A DNA stretch of 13,497 nucleotides from contig JAKAGC010000035.1 in the NCBI GenBank assembly GCA_021817755.1, positions 1-13,497 on the forward strand, in the 5' to 3' direction. The translations under genes were made by a program, and so were the position numbers. Positions 7,089 through 13,497 of this stretch are shown piece after piece. The DNA is from Acidobacteriota bacterium. GTDB lineage: Bacteria > Acidobacteriota > Aminicenantia > UBA2199. The notes beneath the pieces were generated by a model, which saw only the letters and a list, made by a program, of their open reading frames with translations, made no database searches and was not told the DNA's origin. Each line of letters begins with the position of its first letter. Position 1 is the first letter of the stretch.

Positions 7089-7338
7089 TAAAAACCTCAT
7101 CATATGAGTGCCATTTCATTTTACCGGACTTGATTTCCGATATGGTTTGCATCAGGCTTTTTTTGAAATCGGGATCTGATAGCAGTAGGTCGGTTGTTTC
7201 AGTCTCATTAAAGCGTTTTAGATTCAAAATGAATTGTGAGAAAATTTCAGAAACTGAAGTCCTTTGGTATTTTGCGTAATACTTCGCAAAATCGATTAAA
7301 TCCTGATCCAATGTAACGTTTATCTTGCCTTTCTGCAT
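7069..7338 (-). CDS. DUF6364-type antitoxin (ribbon-helix-helix-like)
   Basis: This 89-residue protein is the upstream partner of the RelE-type toxin. Its first ~40 residues (KINVTLDQDLIDFAKYYAKYQRTSVSEIFSQFILNLKR) have the beta strand, helix, turn, helix pattern of a ribbon-helix-helix DNA-binding domain, as in DUF6364 proteins. The C-terminal part (DPDFKKSLMQTISEIKSGKMKWHSYDEVFNE) would wrap the toxin. AAGGAGG lies about 7 bases before the ATG, and a good promoter lies upstream. The domain is expected to dimerise and repress its own promoter. Assignment is fairly confident from the pattern and the partner. Confidence 0.8.
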   Translation of the reverse strand: MQKGKINVTLDQDLIDFAKYYAKYQRTSVSEIFSQFILNLKRFNETETTDLLLSDPDFKKSLMQTISEIKSGKMKWHSYDEVFNEHPVQ

Positions 7339-7369
7339 AATGTGTGCCTCCTTCAGTTAAATCCAATAT

Positions 7370-7398
7370 ATAATATGATAATTTAAAGATTTCGTCAA
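7370..7398 (-). promoter_or_regulatory. Promoter of the DUF6364/RelE TA operon
   Basis: On the minus strand, TTGACG (7398-7393), a 17 bp spacer and TATTAT (7375-7370). The predicted start near 7363 gives a leader of about 25 bases. The spacer and -10 region are almost pure AT. An open frame that crosses this promoter is not treated as a gene. Confidence 0.75.
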
Positions 7399-7525
7399 CA
7401 CTAAATTCTGCGACTCCCATGAATTTTGCTTTAGTCGTATCAACAAGGATTTGGTGCAAAGGGAAATTTTTCTATCATCGAAACCACAAAAATAAGTAAA
7501 AATTGAATGCAAAATTCTAGTTTTA

Positions 7526-7534
7526 TGATACAAT
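7526..7534 (+). promoter_or_regulatory. Extended -10 promoter for the first orphan antitoxin gene
   Basis: TGATACAAT fits the extended -10 pattern TGnTAnAAT. The nearest -35-like hexamer (TTGAAT at 7503) is 20 bp upstream, too far to be ideal, so the extended TG motif probably carries recognition. Transcription would start near 7541, about 10 bases before the ATG. Confidence 0.5.
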
Positions 7535-7550
7535 ATCCAAAGAGGCAGCA

Positions 7551-7772
7551 ATGAGTGAGTTTGTAATGGATATAAAGGATGATAAGAAAGGCAGGTATCT
7601 ACTGGATTTTTTGCGGCAAATTGATTTTCTGGAAATAAGGGAAGTAAAAGAAATAAAAAGTATTGAGCAGGAAAAAATAGATAAGGAATCATTTGAGGAA
7701 TTTCTGTTGAAAGCACCAGTTTTAAGTGACGAGGAAATTCAGAATATTGAGAATATAAGGATTTATGAGTAA
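7551..7772 (+). CDS. Orphan antitoxin-like protein
   Basis: This small acidic protein has 73 residues. MSEFVMDIKDDKKGRYLLDFLRQIDFLEI is a strand followed by a helix, as in many small VapB/RelB/Phd-type antitoxins. The segment SFEEFLLKAPVLSDEEIQNIENIR looks like the C-terminal toxin-binding tail such proteins carry (LLNAP.SDEE-type). GAGG lies 5 bases before ATG. The next frame begins at an ATG overlapping the end of this gene (ATGAGTAA), as for a partner toxin, but closes after 24 codons. The gene is therefore an antitoxin without a visible partner. No specific family can be named from sequence alone. Confidence 0.6.
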   Translation: MSEFVMDIKDDKKGRYLLDFLRQIDFLEIREVKEIKSIEQEKIDKESFEEFLLKAPVLSDEEIQNIENIRIYE

Positions 7773-7839
7773 TGGGAAATTTTTTTTCATTGTGAATAGT
7801 GACAAATTGTCGATTCTAATTCATTATAGTAACGAATGA
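7765..7839 (+). pseudogene. Possible N-terminal stub of a PIN (VapC-like) toxin
   Basis: A 24-codon frame (MSNGKFFFIVNSDKLSILIHYSNE) starts within the last codons of the upstream antitoxin-like gene and ends just where the next gene's ATGs begin. Its start resembles the first strand and helix of PIN toxins (hhhhDTDhLSILhh), with the usual first Asp replaced by Asn. I read it as what is left of a toxin truncated by deletion. It could be chance, since the stretch is short. Confidence 0.3.
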
Positions 7840-7853
7840 TGAAGGAGTATAAT

Positions 7854-8114
7854 ATGCAGATTGTTAGAGAAATAAGAGAAATAGAGTCGGATAAGCTATG
7901 GATAAATATTCCCAAAAAGTTCCTGAAAAAAAAGGTTGAAGTAATTGTATCGACTATTGAAAAACGTGATCATAATACATTATTGCAAAAGAAGCTCCAC
8001 GCCATCGATGAATTAAATGGGTTGATTGCAAATCAAAGCAAGAAGAAATTGGACGAGTTTGACCGGGTGATCAGTGAACGGAGTCCATTTCGCATGGATC
8101 CTATTGAATTATGA
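7854..8114 (+). CDS. Orphan VapB-like antitoxin
   Basis: The protein has 86 residues from the ATG at 7854, chosen because AAGGAG lies 6 bases before it. In-frame ATGs at 7836 and 7839 have no such site. The N-terminus (MQIVREIREIESDKLWINIPKKFLKKKVEVIVSTIEKR) has the strand-rich pattern of the short antitoxins usually paired with PIN-domain VapC toxins. The end (KKKLDEFDRVISERSPFRMDPIEL) matches the toxin-binding tails of that group (DRVIxER). The stop TGA overlaps an ATG (ATGA), the classic junction with a toxin gene, but that frame ends after six codons (MTGSQS), so the toxin is missing. A decayed paralogue lies at 6572-6681. Confidence 0.65.
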   Translation: MQIVREIREIESDKLWINIPKKFLKKKVEVIVSTIEKRDHNTLLQKKLHAIDELNGLIANQSKKKLDEFDRVISERSPFRMDPIEL

Positions 8115-8419
8115 CCGGGAGTCAGAGTTAGACAAATTTATTTCCCATCTTCATTTTTTTTATTTCTTACATCATTGTAAAAAAAGCGGTGAAAGATATT
8201 GGCATGTTTGAATGATTTTCCTTTTATTATTACTGGACCGATCATTTTAATTGTTATATACAAGTTAAAGAAATCTCCCGGTAATATCTGATTAATAGAT
8301 ATCTCAATCTCATTCTTCCTAAAAACTAATTTAACATATTCAACGATAGTATAAAAATAACAATCGCAGGATTACGATTTTTAACTGAACTGCGAATCAC
8401 TGCAACTATTCAAAATACA
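8115..8419. other. AT-rich intergenic region without a gene
   Basis: There is no open frame of note, no tRNA-like fold and no clear terminator. It begins where the toxin of the preceding orphan antitoxin would be expected, but I find no recognisable toxin remnant. A 6 bp inverted pair (TCGCAG/CTGCGA, about 8364-8396) precedes the promoter of the next gene and is too short to call an operator. Confidence 0.5.
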
Positions 8420-8448
8420 TTGACAAAAACCGGATATTTGTGTATAAC
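8420..8448 (+). promoter_or_regulatory. Sigma70-type promoter of the TIR-NTPase-PPR gene
   Basis: Perfect TTGACA (8420-8425), a 17 bp spacer and TATAAC (8443-8448), with TG directly before the -10. The predicted start near 8455 gives a leader of about 60 bases, longer than those of the TA genes here. The gene seems to be transcribed alone and constitutively; I see no obvious operator. Confidence 0.75.
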
Positions 8449-8514
8449 GTAATCTATACCATCTTAGGGTGCATGCCGAATCTTTAACGGTTACCGACAC
8501 CAGGAGACCGACTT

Positions 8515-11406
8515 ATGACGGATGAAAAACCGCATATAACTGCGTATATCGTTCATACTAACATTAATGAAGACTATTCAATTATTTTTAAAGACGAACT
8601 GGAAACAAATCTAAATAATTCTTCCCAATTCCAGTGGAGTATTTCGGTTGATAATCACCACCCGGTCGATAAATCCTGGCAAAACTCCATAAATGACCAT
8701 TTCAAAGAGAATAGCCTGATCTTGTTAATGATTACCCCGGATATTATCAATTCCCCACACTTTGATAAAAACTCTTTCCTCATTTCCGTGAGCCGGGCGG
8801 AAACCGAAAAACGCTTTATTTTCCCTATACTTCTTCTACCCTGCGATTTGTCTTCATGGCCGGAATTAAAAAGCTATATGCATTTTGTACCGGAAGGGAA
8901 ACAATACGGCGTCCCTGATACGAAAGAGACGGCTTACTTCGATTTGATTCGCTATGAACGGGGAAAAATCGTCCCGAATAATTACCGGGATGAATATATG
9001 AAAAATCTGACGTCTACACTTGAAACTGCCTGTTCTTATTATTATTCATTCCATGACTCCCTAAACTACCCTACGTCGGAACGTTTATTTAAATCTGTAA
9101 TTAAATCCGAAGACCTTTCTCATGCGGATATCATGGGCGGAGGAAGACGTTCACGGTTTAATACGGATTTTTATTTTGAACGAAACTCAGATAAAGAAAT
9201 TCTGGAACATCTTAAAAATGGGAATTCGGTTCTTATTACAGGCAATCCGATTTCAGGAAAAACCCGTGCACTTTACGAAGCACTGAAAAAATTGAATGAT
9301 ACAATCGTTTTGATCCCTTTCTTTCAATGGAAAGACGGAATTTCTCATAAAGAATTAAACAATTTAAAAGAACGGAGAATTGCTGTATTTGATGATTTAA
9401 ATGAATTTCTAAAAAGTTATGGAAAAAGTAATCTGGAACAACTTATAGAGGAATTATTGAAAAACGGGATTACCGTTGCAGCCACTTGCCGGAAAGGCGA
9501 TGAATTACTAGAACTGGAACGGCTGGGAGAAACAACACGTAATATTTTTTCCCGTGTAACGATGGATCCGTTAAACGATCATCAATACAGTGAGTTTTGT
9601 ACATATATGGCAAGTGTTGTGGGGCAGGAACGAGTGGACCGACTGGATACGCGTTCATATGATACGACAATCGGTTCGATTCTAATGAAGCTATCCTCTA
9701 TCCGGGTGAGATATAAAAAACTGGATGAACGGGTTGCTCGCTTTCCGGTGAAGATACCGGCAGAATTACCACGTGAAATTTTACGGGCTTTGAAATATTT
9801 TTACTATATGGATAATATGGAAGGCTCCCGAACATTTAATATTGCAAAAATTAAAGACTTCTGCCGCCGCCGCTCACTTATGAATACTACCGAAATATCT
9901 CCTATTTCCAATGAAAAAAATGTTCAACCGATTATATTAAAACCTTTGCCGCTTTTTACAGAAGAAGATTGGAACAATTGTTTAAAATTGTTAAGCGCAT
10001 CTGAATTTGAATTAAATCTTATCGAAGTAAATCCTCCTTTAGTTCAAATCGAAGATGTCTATCTTGAACGGGCAATCGATTATAATTTTGACATATTAAA
10101 GATACCGTTGATTTTACAAGAAATATATAAAGAGGATTTGCATTGCCTGGGATTTATGAAAGATGTTTCACAATTCGGAAGAATTCTCCGGGGCGTAAAC
10201 AACCTGAAAGATGGATTGGAAATCCTGGAAAAAATGAAACAAAACGGTATTCAACCGGATATTGTTATTTACAACATTCTGATAAAGAAGATCATCGCTT
10301 ACCCTGAAGGGGAGCAATTAATAGAACGGATGAAAGGGGAAGGCCTCCGCCCGGATATGGTGACTTATAATTCACTGATGAAAAAAGTAAACTCTTATAT
10401 CGCGGGCGAACGATTATTAACCCGGATTAAAGAGGAAGGTCTGAAACCGGATATCGTTACTTACAATACATTATTAAATAAAGTGAATTCTTACGGTGCA
10501 GGAGAACGGCTCCTGGGGTTGATGACAGCAGAAAATATCACACCGGACTACATATCATTTAATACATTAATGAAGAAGATCGGAACTTATGATGAGGGTG
10601 TGAATCTGATTACCCGTATGTCCAGGGAGAATGTAAAACCGGATGATGTGACGTATAATACACTGATGAACAAAGTTTATTCCTTTGTAGAAGGAATGCG
10701 TCTCATTTCACGTATGATGGCAGAAGGTATCAAACCGGATAAAGTAACCTATAATACGTTGATGAATAAAATCAAATCCTTTGACGAAGGAGAACGTTTG
10801 TTAACTGAAATGAGTCTGAACGGTTTAAAACCGGATATAATGACTTATACGACCATGCTTAATAAGATCGATTCATACCAGGATGGGAAACGAATTCTTT
10901 CACGAATGATCGAAGAAAAGATAAAACCGGACGCGGTAGCGATTAATACATTAATTAAACTGGCAGCTAATCTTACAGAAGCCCTGCCGGTAGTAGATCA
11001 AATGAAAAGTATGGGACTTCATCCCGATGTTTTTACTTATACAACCCTTTTGAAAAAAAGTACGACACCCTTTGAAGTGAAGCAATTATTGGATGATATG
11101 AATACCTTTGGAATCCGTCCCAATGTTGTAACTTATAACCAGGTTTTGAGTAAAATCAACCGGTTCGCGAATGCACTGATTTATTGGAAGGAAATGAGAG
11201 CCCGTCATATTAACCCTGATGAAATAACGGTTAAAACGGTTAGTAAAATGATTTACAAATCTCCCCGTTCATCTGTGGAAGCGATCCTGGAACATTTTTC
11301 CAGGGATGAAATTAGTGCGGATAGATATTTACGTCAGTTTATCGCAACTGCCTGTAAACTCGATTCCTCTTGCTACCGCATGGTAGGTTCTTTGGCCCAG
11401 TTATAA
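8515..11406 (+). CDS. TIR-like / P-loop NTPase / pentatricopeptide-repeat protein, NLR-like
   Basis: The protein has 963 residues, no signal peptide and no membrane segment. Residues 1 to about 160 look like a TIR domain: HITAYIVHTNINEDYS, a BB-loop-like stretch DNHHPVDKSW with INDHFKENS, LILLMITPDIINSPHF, and FIFPILLLPCDLSSWPEL. At the usual catalytic Glu (SxxFxxE) I see N86. Residues ~220-430 are a P-loop NTPase with Walker A GNPISGKT (243-250), Walker B IAVFDDLNE (289-297) and a sensor-like VAATCRK, as in STAND ATPases. Residues ~430-545 form a helical linker. From 546 a PPR-like array runs to about 930, with units such as VTYNTLMNK...EGERLL...GLKPD repeating every 32 residues. AGGAG precedes the ATG by 8 bases. 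The layout is that of an immune sensor; antiviral or RNA-sensing function is inferred. Confidence 0.85.
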   Translation: MTDEKPHITAYIVHTNINEDYSIIFKDELETNLNNSSQFQWSISVDNHHPVDKSWQNSINDHFKENSLILLMITPDIINSPHFDKNSFLISVSRAETEKRFIFPILLLPCDLSSWPELKSYMHFVPEGKQYGVPDTKETAYFDLIRYERGKIVPNNYRDEYMKNLTSTLETACSYYYSFHDSLNYPTSERLFKSVIKSEDLSHADIMGGGRRSRFNTDFYFERNSDKEILEHLKNGNSVLITGNPISGKTRALYEALKKLNDTIVLIPFFQWKDGISHKELNNLKERRIAVFDDLNEFLKSYGKSNLEQLIEELLKNGITVAATCRKGDELLELERLGETTRNIFSRVTMDPLNDHQYSEFCTYMASVVGQERVDRLDTRSYDTTIGSILMKLSSIRVRYKKLDERVARFPVKIPAELPREILRALKYFYYMDNMEGSRTFNIAKIKDFCRRRSLMNTTEISPISNEKNVQPIILKPLPLFTEEDWNNCLKLLSASEFELNLIEVNPPLVQIEDVYLERAIDYNFDILKIPLILQEIYKEDLHCLGFMKDVSQFGRILRGVNNLKDGLEILEKMKQNGIQPDIVIYNILIKKIIAYPEGEQLIERMKGEGLRPDMVTYNSLMKKVNSYIAGERLLTRIKEEGLKPDIVTYNTLLNKVNSYGAGERLLGLMTAENITPDYISFNTLMKKIGTYDEGVNLITRMSRENVKPDDVTYNTLMNKVYSFVEGMRLISRMMAEGIKPDKVTYNTLMNKIKSFDEGERLLTEMSLNGLKPDIMTYTTMLNKIDSYQDGKRILSRMIEEKIKPDAVAINTLIKLAANLTEALPVVDQMKSMGLHPDVFTYTTLLKKSTTPFEVKQLLDDMNTFGIRPNVVTYNQVLSKINRFANALIYWKEMRARHINPDEITVKTVSKMIYKSPRSSVEAILEHFSRDEISADRYLRQFIATACKLDSSCYRMVGSLAQL
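10150..11205 (+). repeat. Eleven 96-bp (32-residue) PPR-like repeats
   Basis: Unit boundaries fall exactly every 96 bp. A degenerate first unit (residues 546-577) is followed by ten clear units starting at residues 578, 610, 642, 674, 706, 738, 770, 802, 834 and 866, and by a partial one from 898 (HINPD). The shared core is G-[IL]-x-P-D-x-V-T-Y-N-T-L-[ML]-x-K. The protein sequence is strongly conserved, but third codon positions differ between units (Thr as ACT, ACG or ACC; Tyr as TAC or TAT). The array is therefore old and kept by selection rather than recently amplified. Confidence 0.9.
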
Positions 11407-11441
11407 CAAACACTTTCATCTATCGGGAAAACCGTTTATCA

Positions 11442-11466
11442 AATTTCTCTGCAATTGCAGGAAATT
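11442..11466. repeat. Palindrome between the PPR gene and the decarboxylase gene
   Basis: AATTTC, a one-base bulge, CTGCAATTGCAG (a perfect 12-base palindrome) and GAAATT form a nearly continuous 25-base dyad. The stem has no following T-run, so it is a poor intrinsic terminator. It may be a binding site for a dimeric regulator of the decarboxylase gene or a factor-assisted 3' end. Confidence 0.45.
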
Positions 11467-11489
11467 CAAATTCCGATTGTTTTATATTA

Positions 11490-11518
11490 ATGACAAATCA
11501 ATACTAATGAATCATACT
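11490..11518 (+). promoter_or_regulatory. Possible promoter of the decarboxylase gene
   Basis: ATGACA (11490-11495), a 17 bp spacer and CATACT (11513-11518) match the consensus at 5 and 4 of 6 positions. The implied start is about 15 bases before the ATG. It is weaker than the other promoters in the window, and the palindrome 25 bases upstream could regulate it. Confidence 0.35.
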
Positions 11519-11539
11519 TTTCAATAAACGAGGATTCTT

Positions 11540-12988
11540 ATGGCATCATTATTAAACGCAGCATACAACCCTGAAACATTTCGTAAAAACGGTCATCTTC
11601 TTGTGGATTTACTGGCTGATTATCTTGATAAAGCTTTTACTGATCCCAATCTCAAAGCTCTTCCATGGATGCCGCCTGAAGAGATGGCGGCAAAATGCAA
11701 GGAAGATTTTAATACTCCCTGGGAAGGCGATATGCCGTTAATCTCATTCTTCGAGAAAATTATTGCCAATTCCATACATCTTCATCATCCGCGGTATATG
11801 GGCCACCAGGTTGTACCTCCGGCGCCTATGGCGGCATTGGTTGAACTGGCAGCAACGCTGTTAAATAACAGTATGGCAGTCTATGAAGTAGGCCCCTTTT
11901 CATCTGCTGTGGAAAAACAAGTAACGGATTGGTTAGGTAGTAGCCTTGGTTTGGGAGAAAATGCTGCGGGTATTCTTACTTCCGGGGGTACGATTGGTAA
12001 TCTGACAGGATTACTGGCTGCACGTCAGCACCAGGCGCCTTATAATATCTGGGAAGAAGGAAATAAGAATTCTGTTCAACTGGCTGTATTGGTTTCATCT
12101 GAATCTCATTACAGTATTGCCAGGGCAGTTAAAATCATGGGAATGGGAGATGAGGGTGTTGTAAAAATTCCCGTAAATAATCGGATGGAAATCGATCCGA
12201 ATGCTTTGGAAAGGGTTTATCGAAATGCTATTAATGAAGGTAAACATGTCATCGCAGTAGCAGCCAATGCTTGTTCGACATCTACGGGTTCCTATGATCC
12301 CCTGGAGCCTATCGCTGGTTTTTGTAAATCCAATAATCTCTGGTTTCATGTAGATGCTGCACATGGTGGTGGAGCAGTTTTCACCCGGAAATACAAGCAC
12401 CTTGTCAAGGGAATCGAGAATGCCGATTCAGTAGTAATCGATTTTCACAAAATGCTATTATGTCCTGCTTTAACCAGTGCCGTTATTTTTAAGAATGGGG
12501 ATACGGCATATGAAACTTTTTCTCAAAAGGCCTCCTATCTTTTAAGCCAGGAGAAGAAAGGCAATTGGTTCGATATTGCTCAACGGACTCTTGAATGTAC
12601 AAAGAAAATGATGGGTTTGAAAATCTATGCCCTTTTAAAGCTTTACGGTGTGCAGTTATTTGATGAATATATTACACATGCTTATGATCTTGCTGCCGAG
12701 TTTGCAGAACTGATACATGAAACTCCTAATTTTGAATTAGCCATTGAACCTGCTTCCAATATTGTTTGTTTCCGGTTTATTCCACAGGGAATCGAATCGG
12801 AGAAACTGAATACGATTAATTTAACATGTTGTGATAAAATTAAAGAAGAAGGTGAATTTTATATCGTGCGTACTACTATTAATGAAATGGTATATTTACG
12901 GACAACGTTAATGAATCCTTTCACTACTAATAAAGATCTGGTTCAATTGCTGGACAAAATCCATTCTATCGGTCAATCTTTGATTTGA
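11540..12988 (+). CDS. Group II pyridoxal-5'-phosphate-dependent decarboxylase
   Basis: This 482-residue fold-type I PLP enzyme belongs to the family of aromatic-L-amino-acid, tyrosine, glutamate and diaminobutyrate decarboxylases, which remove the alpha-carboxyl group to give an amine. Visible landmarks: HPRYMGHQ near residue 82, phosphate-binding TSGGTIGN (147-154), SESHYSI with the ring-stacking H190, HVDAAHGG with D272 that binds the PLP nitrogen, and DFHK with the Schiff-base lysine K304. Length and motif order are normal, so it should be active. GAGG lies 6 bases before the ATG. The substrate cannot be read from sequence; the sequence around the lysine (DFHKMLLCPALTS) looks less like plant or animal aromatic decarboxylases than like the broad bacterial group. 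It is separated from the PPR gene by 133 bp with a palindrome, so the two are probably separate transcription units. Confidence 0.9.
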   Translation: MASLLNAAYNPETFRKNGHLLVDLLADYLDKAFTDPNLKALPWMPPEEMAAKCKEDFNTPWEGDMPLISFFEKIIANSIHLHHPRYMGHQVVPPAPMAALVELAATLLNNSMAVYEVGPFSSAVEKQVTDWLGSSLGLGENAAGILTSGGTIGNLTGLLAARQHQAPYNIWEEGNKNSVQLAVLVSSESHYSIARAVKIMGMGDEGVVKIPVNNRMEIDPNALERVYRNAINEGKHVIAVAANACSTSTGSYDPLEPIAGFCKSNNLWFHVDAAHGGGAVFTRKYKHLVKGIENADSVVIDFHKMLLCPALTSAVIFKNGDTAYETFSQKASYLLSQEKKGNWFDIAQRTLECTKKMMGLKIYALLKLYGVQLFDEYITHAYDLAAEFAELIHETPNFELAIEPASNIVCFRFIPQGIESEKLNTINLTCCDKIKEEGEFYIVRTTINEMVYLRTTLMNPFTTNKDLVQLLDKIHSIGQSLI

Positions 12989-13101
12989 ACAGGAACAATT
13001 GAGTCATTAGTCTGATAATATTTACATTTATTCCACTATAATTTAACAGAATTCCTTTACATTTTTCCCAAAATCAGTATAGTAATTCCTTGGTATGCAA
13101 T

Positions 13102-13130
13102 TTGCAATATTCATTCGTTTATGATAGTAT
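13102..13130 (+). promoter_or_regulatory. Likely promoter of the methyltransferase gene
   Basis: TTGCAA (13102-13107), a 17 bp spacer and TAGTAT (13125-13130), with a predicted start near 13137 and a leader of about 45 bases. A second, weaker pair (TTTACA at 13056, 16 bp, TATAGT at 13078) lies upstream. Confidence 0.55.
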
Positions 13131-13183
13131 AAAAAATCAGGGTTATTAATACTAAATAAGTTTATAAGAGACAAAATGGCAAG

Positions 13184-13497
13184 ATGAACATACATAATAC
13201 GGAGAAAGCGGATTCATACAAAATTTTTAATCGTATCCACAAACGCTACGACTTTCTGAACCGCGTTTTTTCTTTTGGACAGGATATCTTCTGGCGTTAT
13301 AAAGTATCACAACGTATCGACAAAACGGATAACCAACTTCTTCTCGATCTGGCTTCCGGAACCGGGGATGTCGCATTCAGCTTACTAAAACACGCTCCTC
13401 AAATTTCCCATGCTTATGGTCTGGATATGGCCCAAAACATGCTCGATACTGCTGCAAAAAAAGCATCCAGGAAAAAACTGATTCAATCAGTTTTTTC
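13184..13497 (+). CDS. menG/ubiE: Demethylmenaquinone/ubiquinone methyltransferase (MenG/UbiE), 5' part
   Basis: The gene runs off the right edge; about 104 codons are visible. The N-terminus reads YKIFNRIHKRYDFLNRVFSFGQDIFWR, the family signature (F..IA..YD.LN..LS.G.D..WR), followed by the SAM-binding motif I LLDLASGTGDVAF and GLDMAQNMLDTAAKKA. This SAM-dependent enzyme C-methylates the quinone ring in the last steps of menaquinone (or ubiquinone) synthesis. I chose the ATG at 13184 because the family begins at about this point and an upstream ATG in another frame stops after three codons. The Shine-Dalgarno site is weak. No other quinone genes are in view. Confidence 0.9.
   Translation, partial: MNIHNTEKADSYKIFNRIHKRYDFLNRVFSFGQDIFWRYKVSQRIDKTDNQLLLDLASGTGDVAFSLLKHAPQISHAYGLDMAQNMLDTAAKKASRKKLIQSVF

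Noticed and set aside
7247..7459. 70-codon minus-strand frame starting upstream of the DUF6364 antitoxin gene
   Set aside because: It contains the TA promoter and ribosome binding site and then overlaps the antitoxin gene out of frame; there is no Shine-Dalgarno site at its start.
7357..7716. 119-codon minus-strand frame
   Set aside because: It lies opposite the orphan antitoxin gene and promoter regions, with composition typical of a reverse-strand shadow (Leu, Phe, Ser, Pro rich) and no ribosome site.
8115..8419. Possible toxin remnant or small RNA in the gap before the TIR gene
   Set aside because: I found no similarity to toxin motifs in any frame and no stable-looking hairpin with a T-run.
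10246..11205. 96-bp periodicity considered as a CRISPR-like or satellite array
   Set aside because: The period is a multiple of three, the frame is open throughout, and variation is concentrated at third codon positions, so it is a protein repeat.
12095..12400. 101-codon minus-strand frame inside the decarboxylase gene
   Set aside because: It lies over the catalytic motifs of the decarboxylase on the opposite strand; a shadow.

Overview
The window is AT-rich bacterial DNA with strong Shine-Dalgarno sites and several sigma70-like promoters of the form TTGnnn-17-TAnnnT. That promoter style argues against Bacteroidota, which use a different promoter consensus. I cannot name the organism. The start of a menG/ubiE-type gene suggests a quinone-using bacterium. 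Broken genes, duplicated gene ends and toxin-antitoxin (TA) modules mark positions 1 to about 8110 as an accessory region.

Layout. The left edge holds the 3' end of an AAA-ATPase-like/PD-(D/E)XK protein, followed convergently by a complete AAA ATPase with its own C-terminal PD-(D/E)XK domain (923-2500, minus). Next comes a TumA/TumE-like TA operon (2870-3530, plus). It lies between two direct copies of the last ~150 bp of an HrpB-like DEAH-box helicase gene: the intact gene at 3624-6350 (minus) and an orphan copy at 2602-2775. Beyond the helicase are a decayed antitoxin relic (6572-6681), a DUF6364/RelE-type TA operon (7338 to 6774, minus), and two orphan antitoxin-like genes (7551-7772 and 7854-8114, plus). 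Where each orphan's toxin should begin there is only a very short ORF.

The most interesting gene is at 8515-11406. It encodes a 963-residue protein with an N-terminal TIR-like domain, a central P-loop (STAND/AAA-like) NTPase and a C-terminal array of at least ten pentatricopeptide-like (PPR) repeats, each exactly 32 residues long. This is the layout of an NLR-like or Avs-like immune sensor: effector, switch, repeat sensor. Here the sensor repeats belong to an RNA-binding family that is rare in bacteria. Read with the PPR code established for 35-residue repeats, the array spells a U-rich RNA of about ten bases. The gene has its own strong promoter and sits beside a TA-rich region, which fits a stand-alone defence gene. 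That function is inferred, not shown.

To the right are two genes of more ordinary type: a group II pyridoxal-phosphate decarboxylase (11540-12988) and the 5' end of a demethylmenaquinone/ubiquinone methyltransferase gene (from 13184, cut by the window edge). They probably mark the return to core chromosome.
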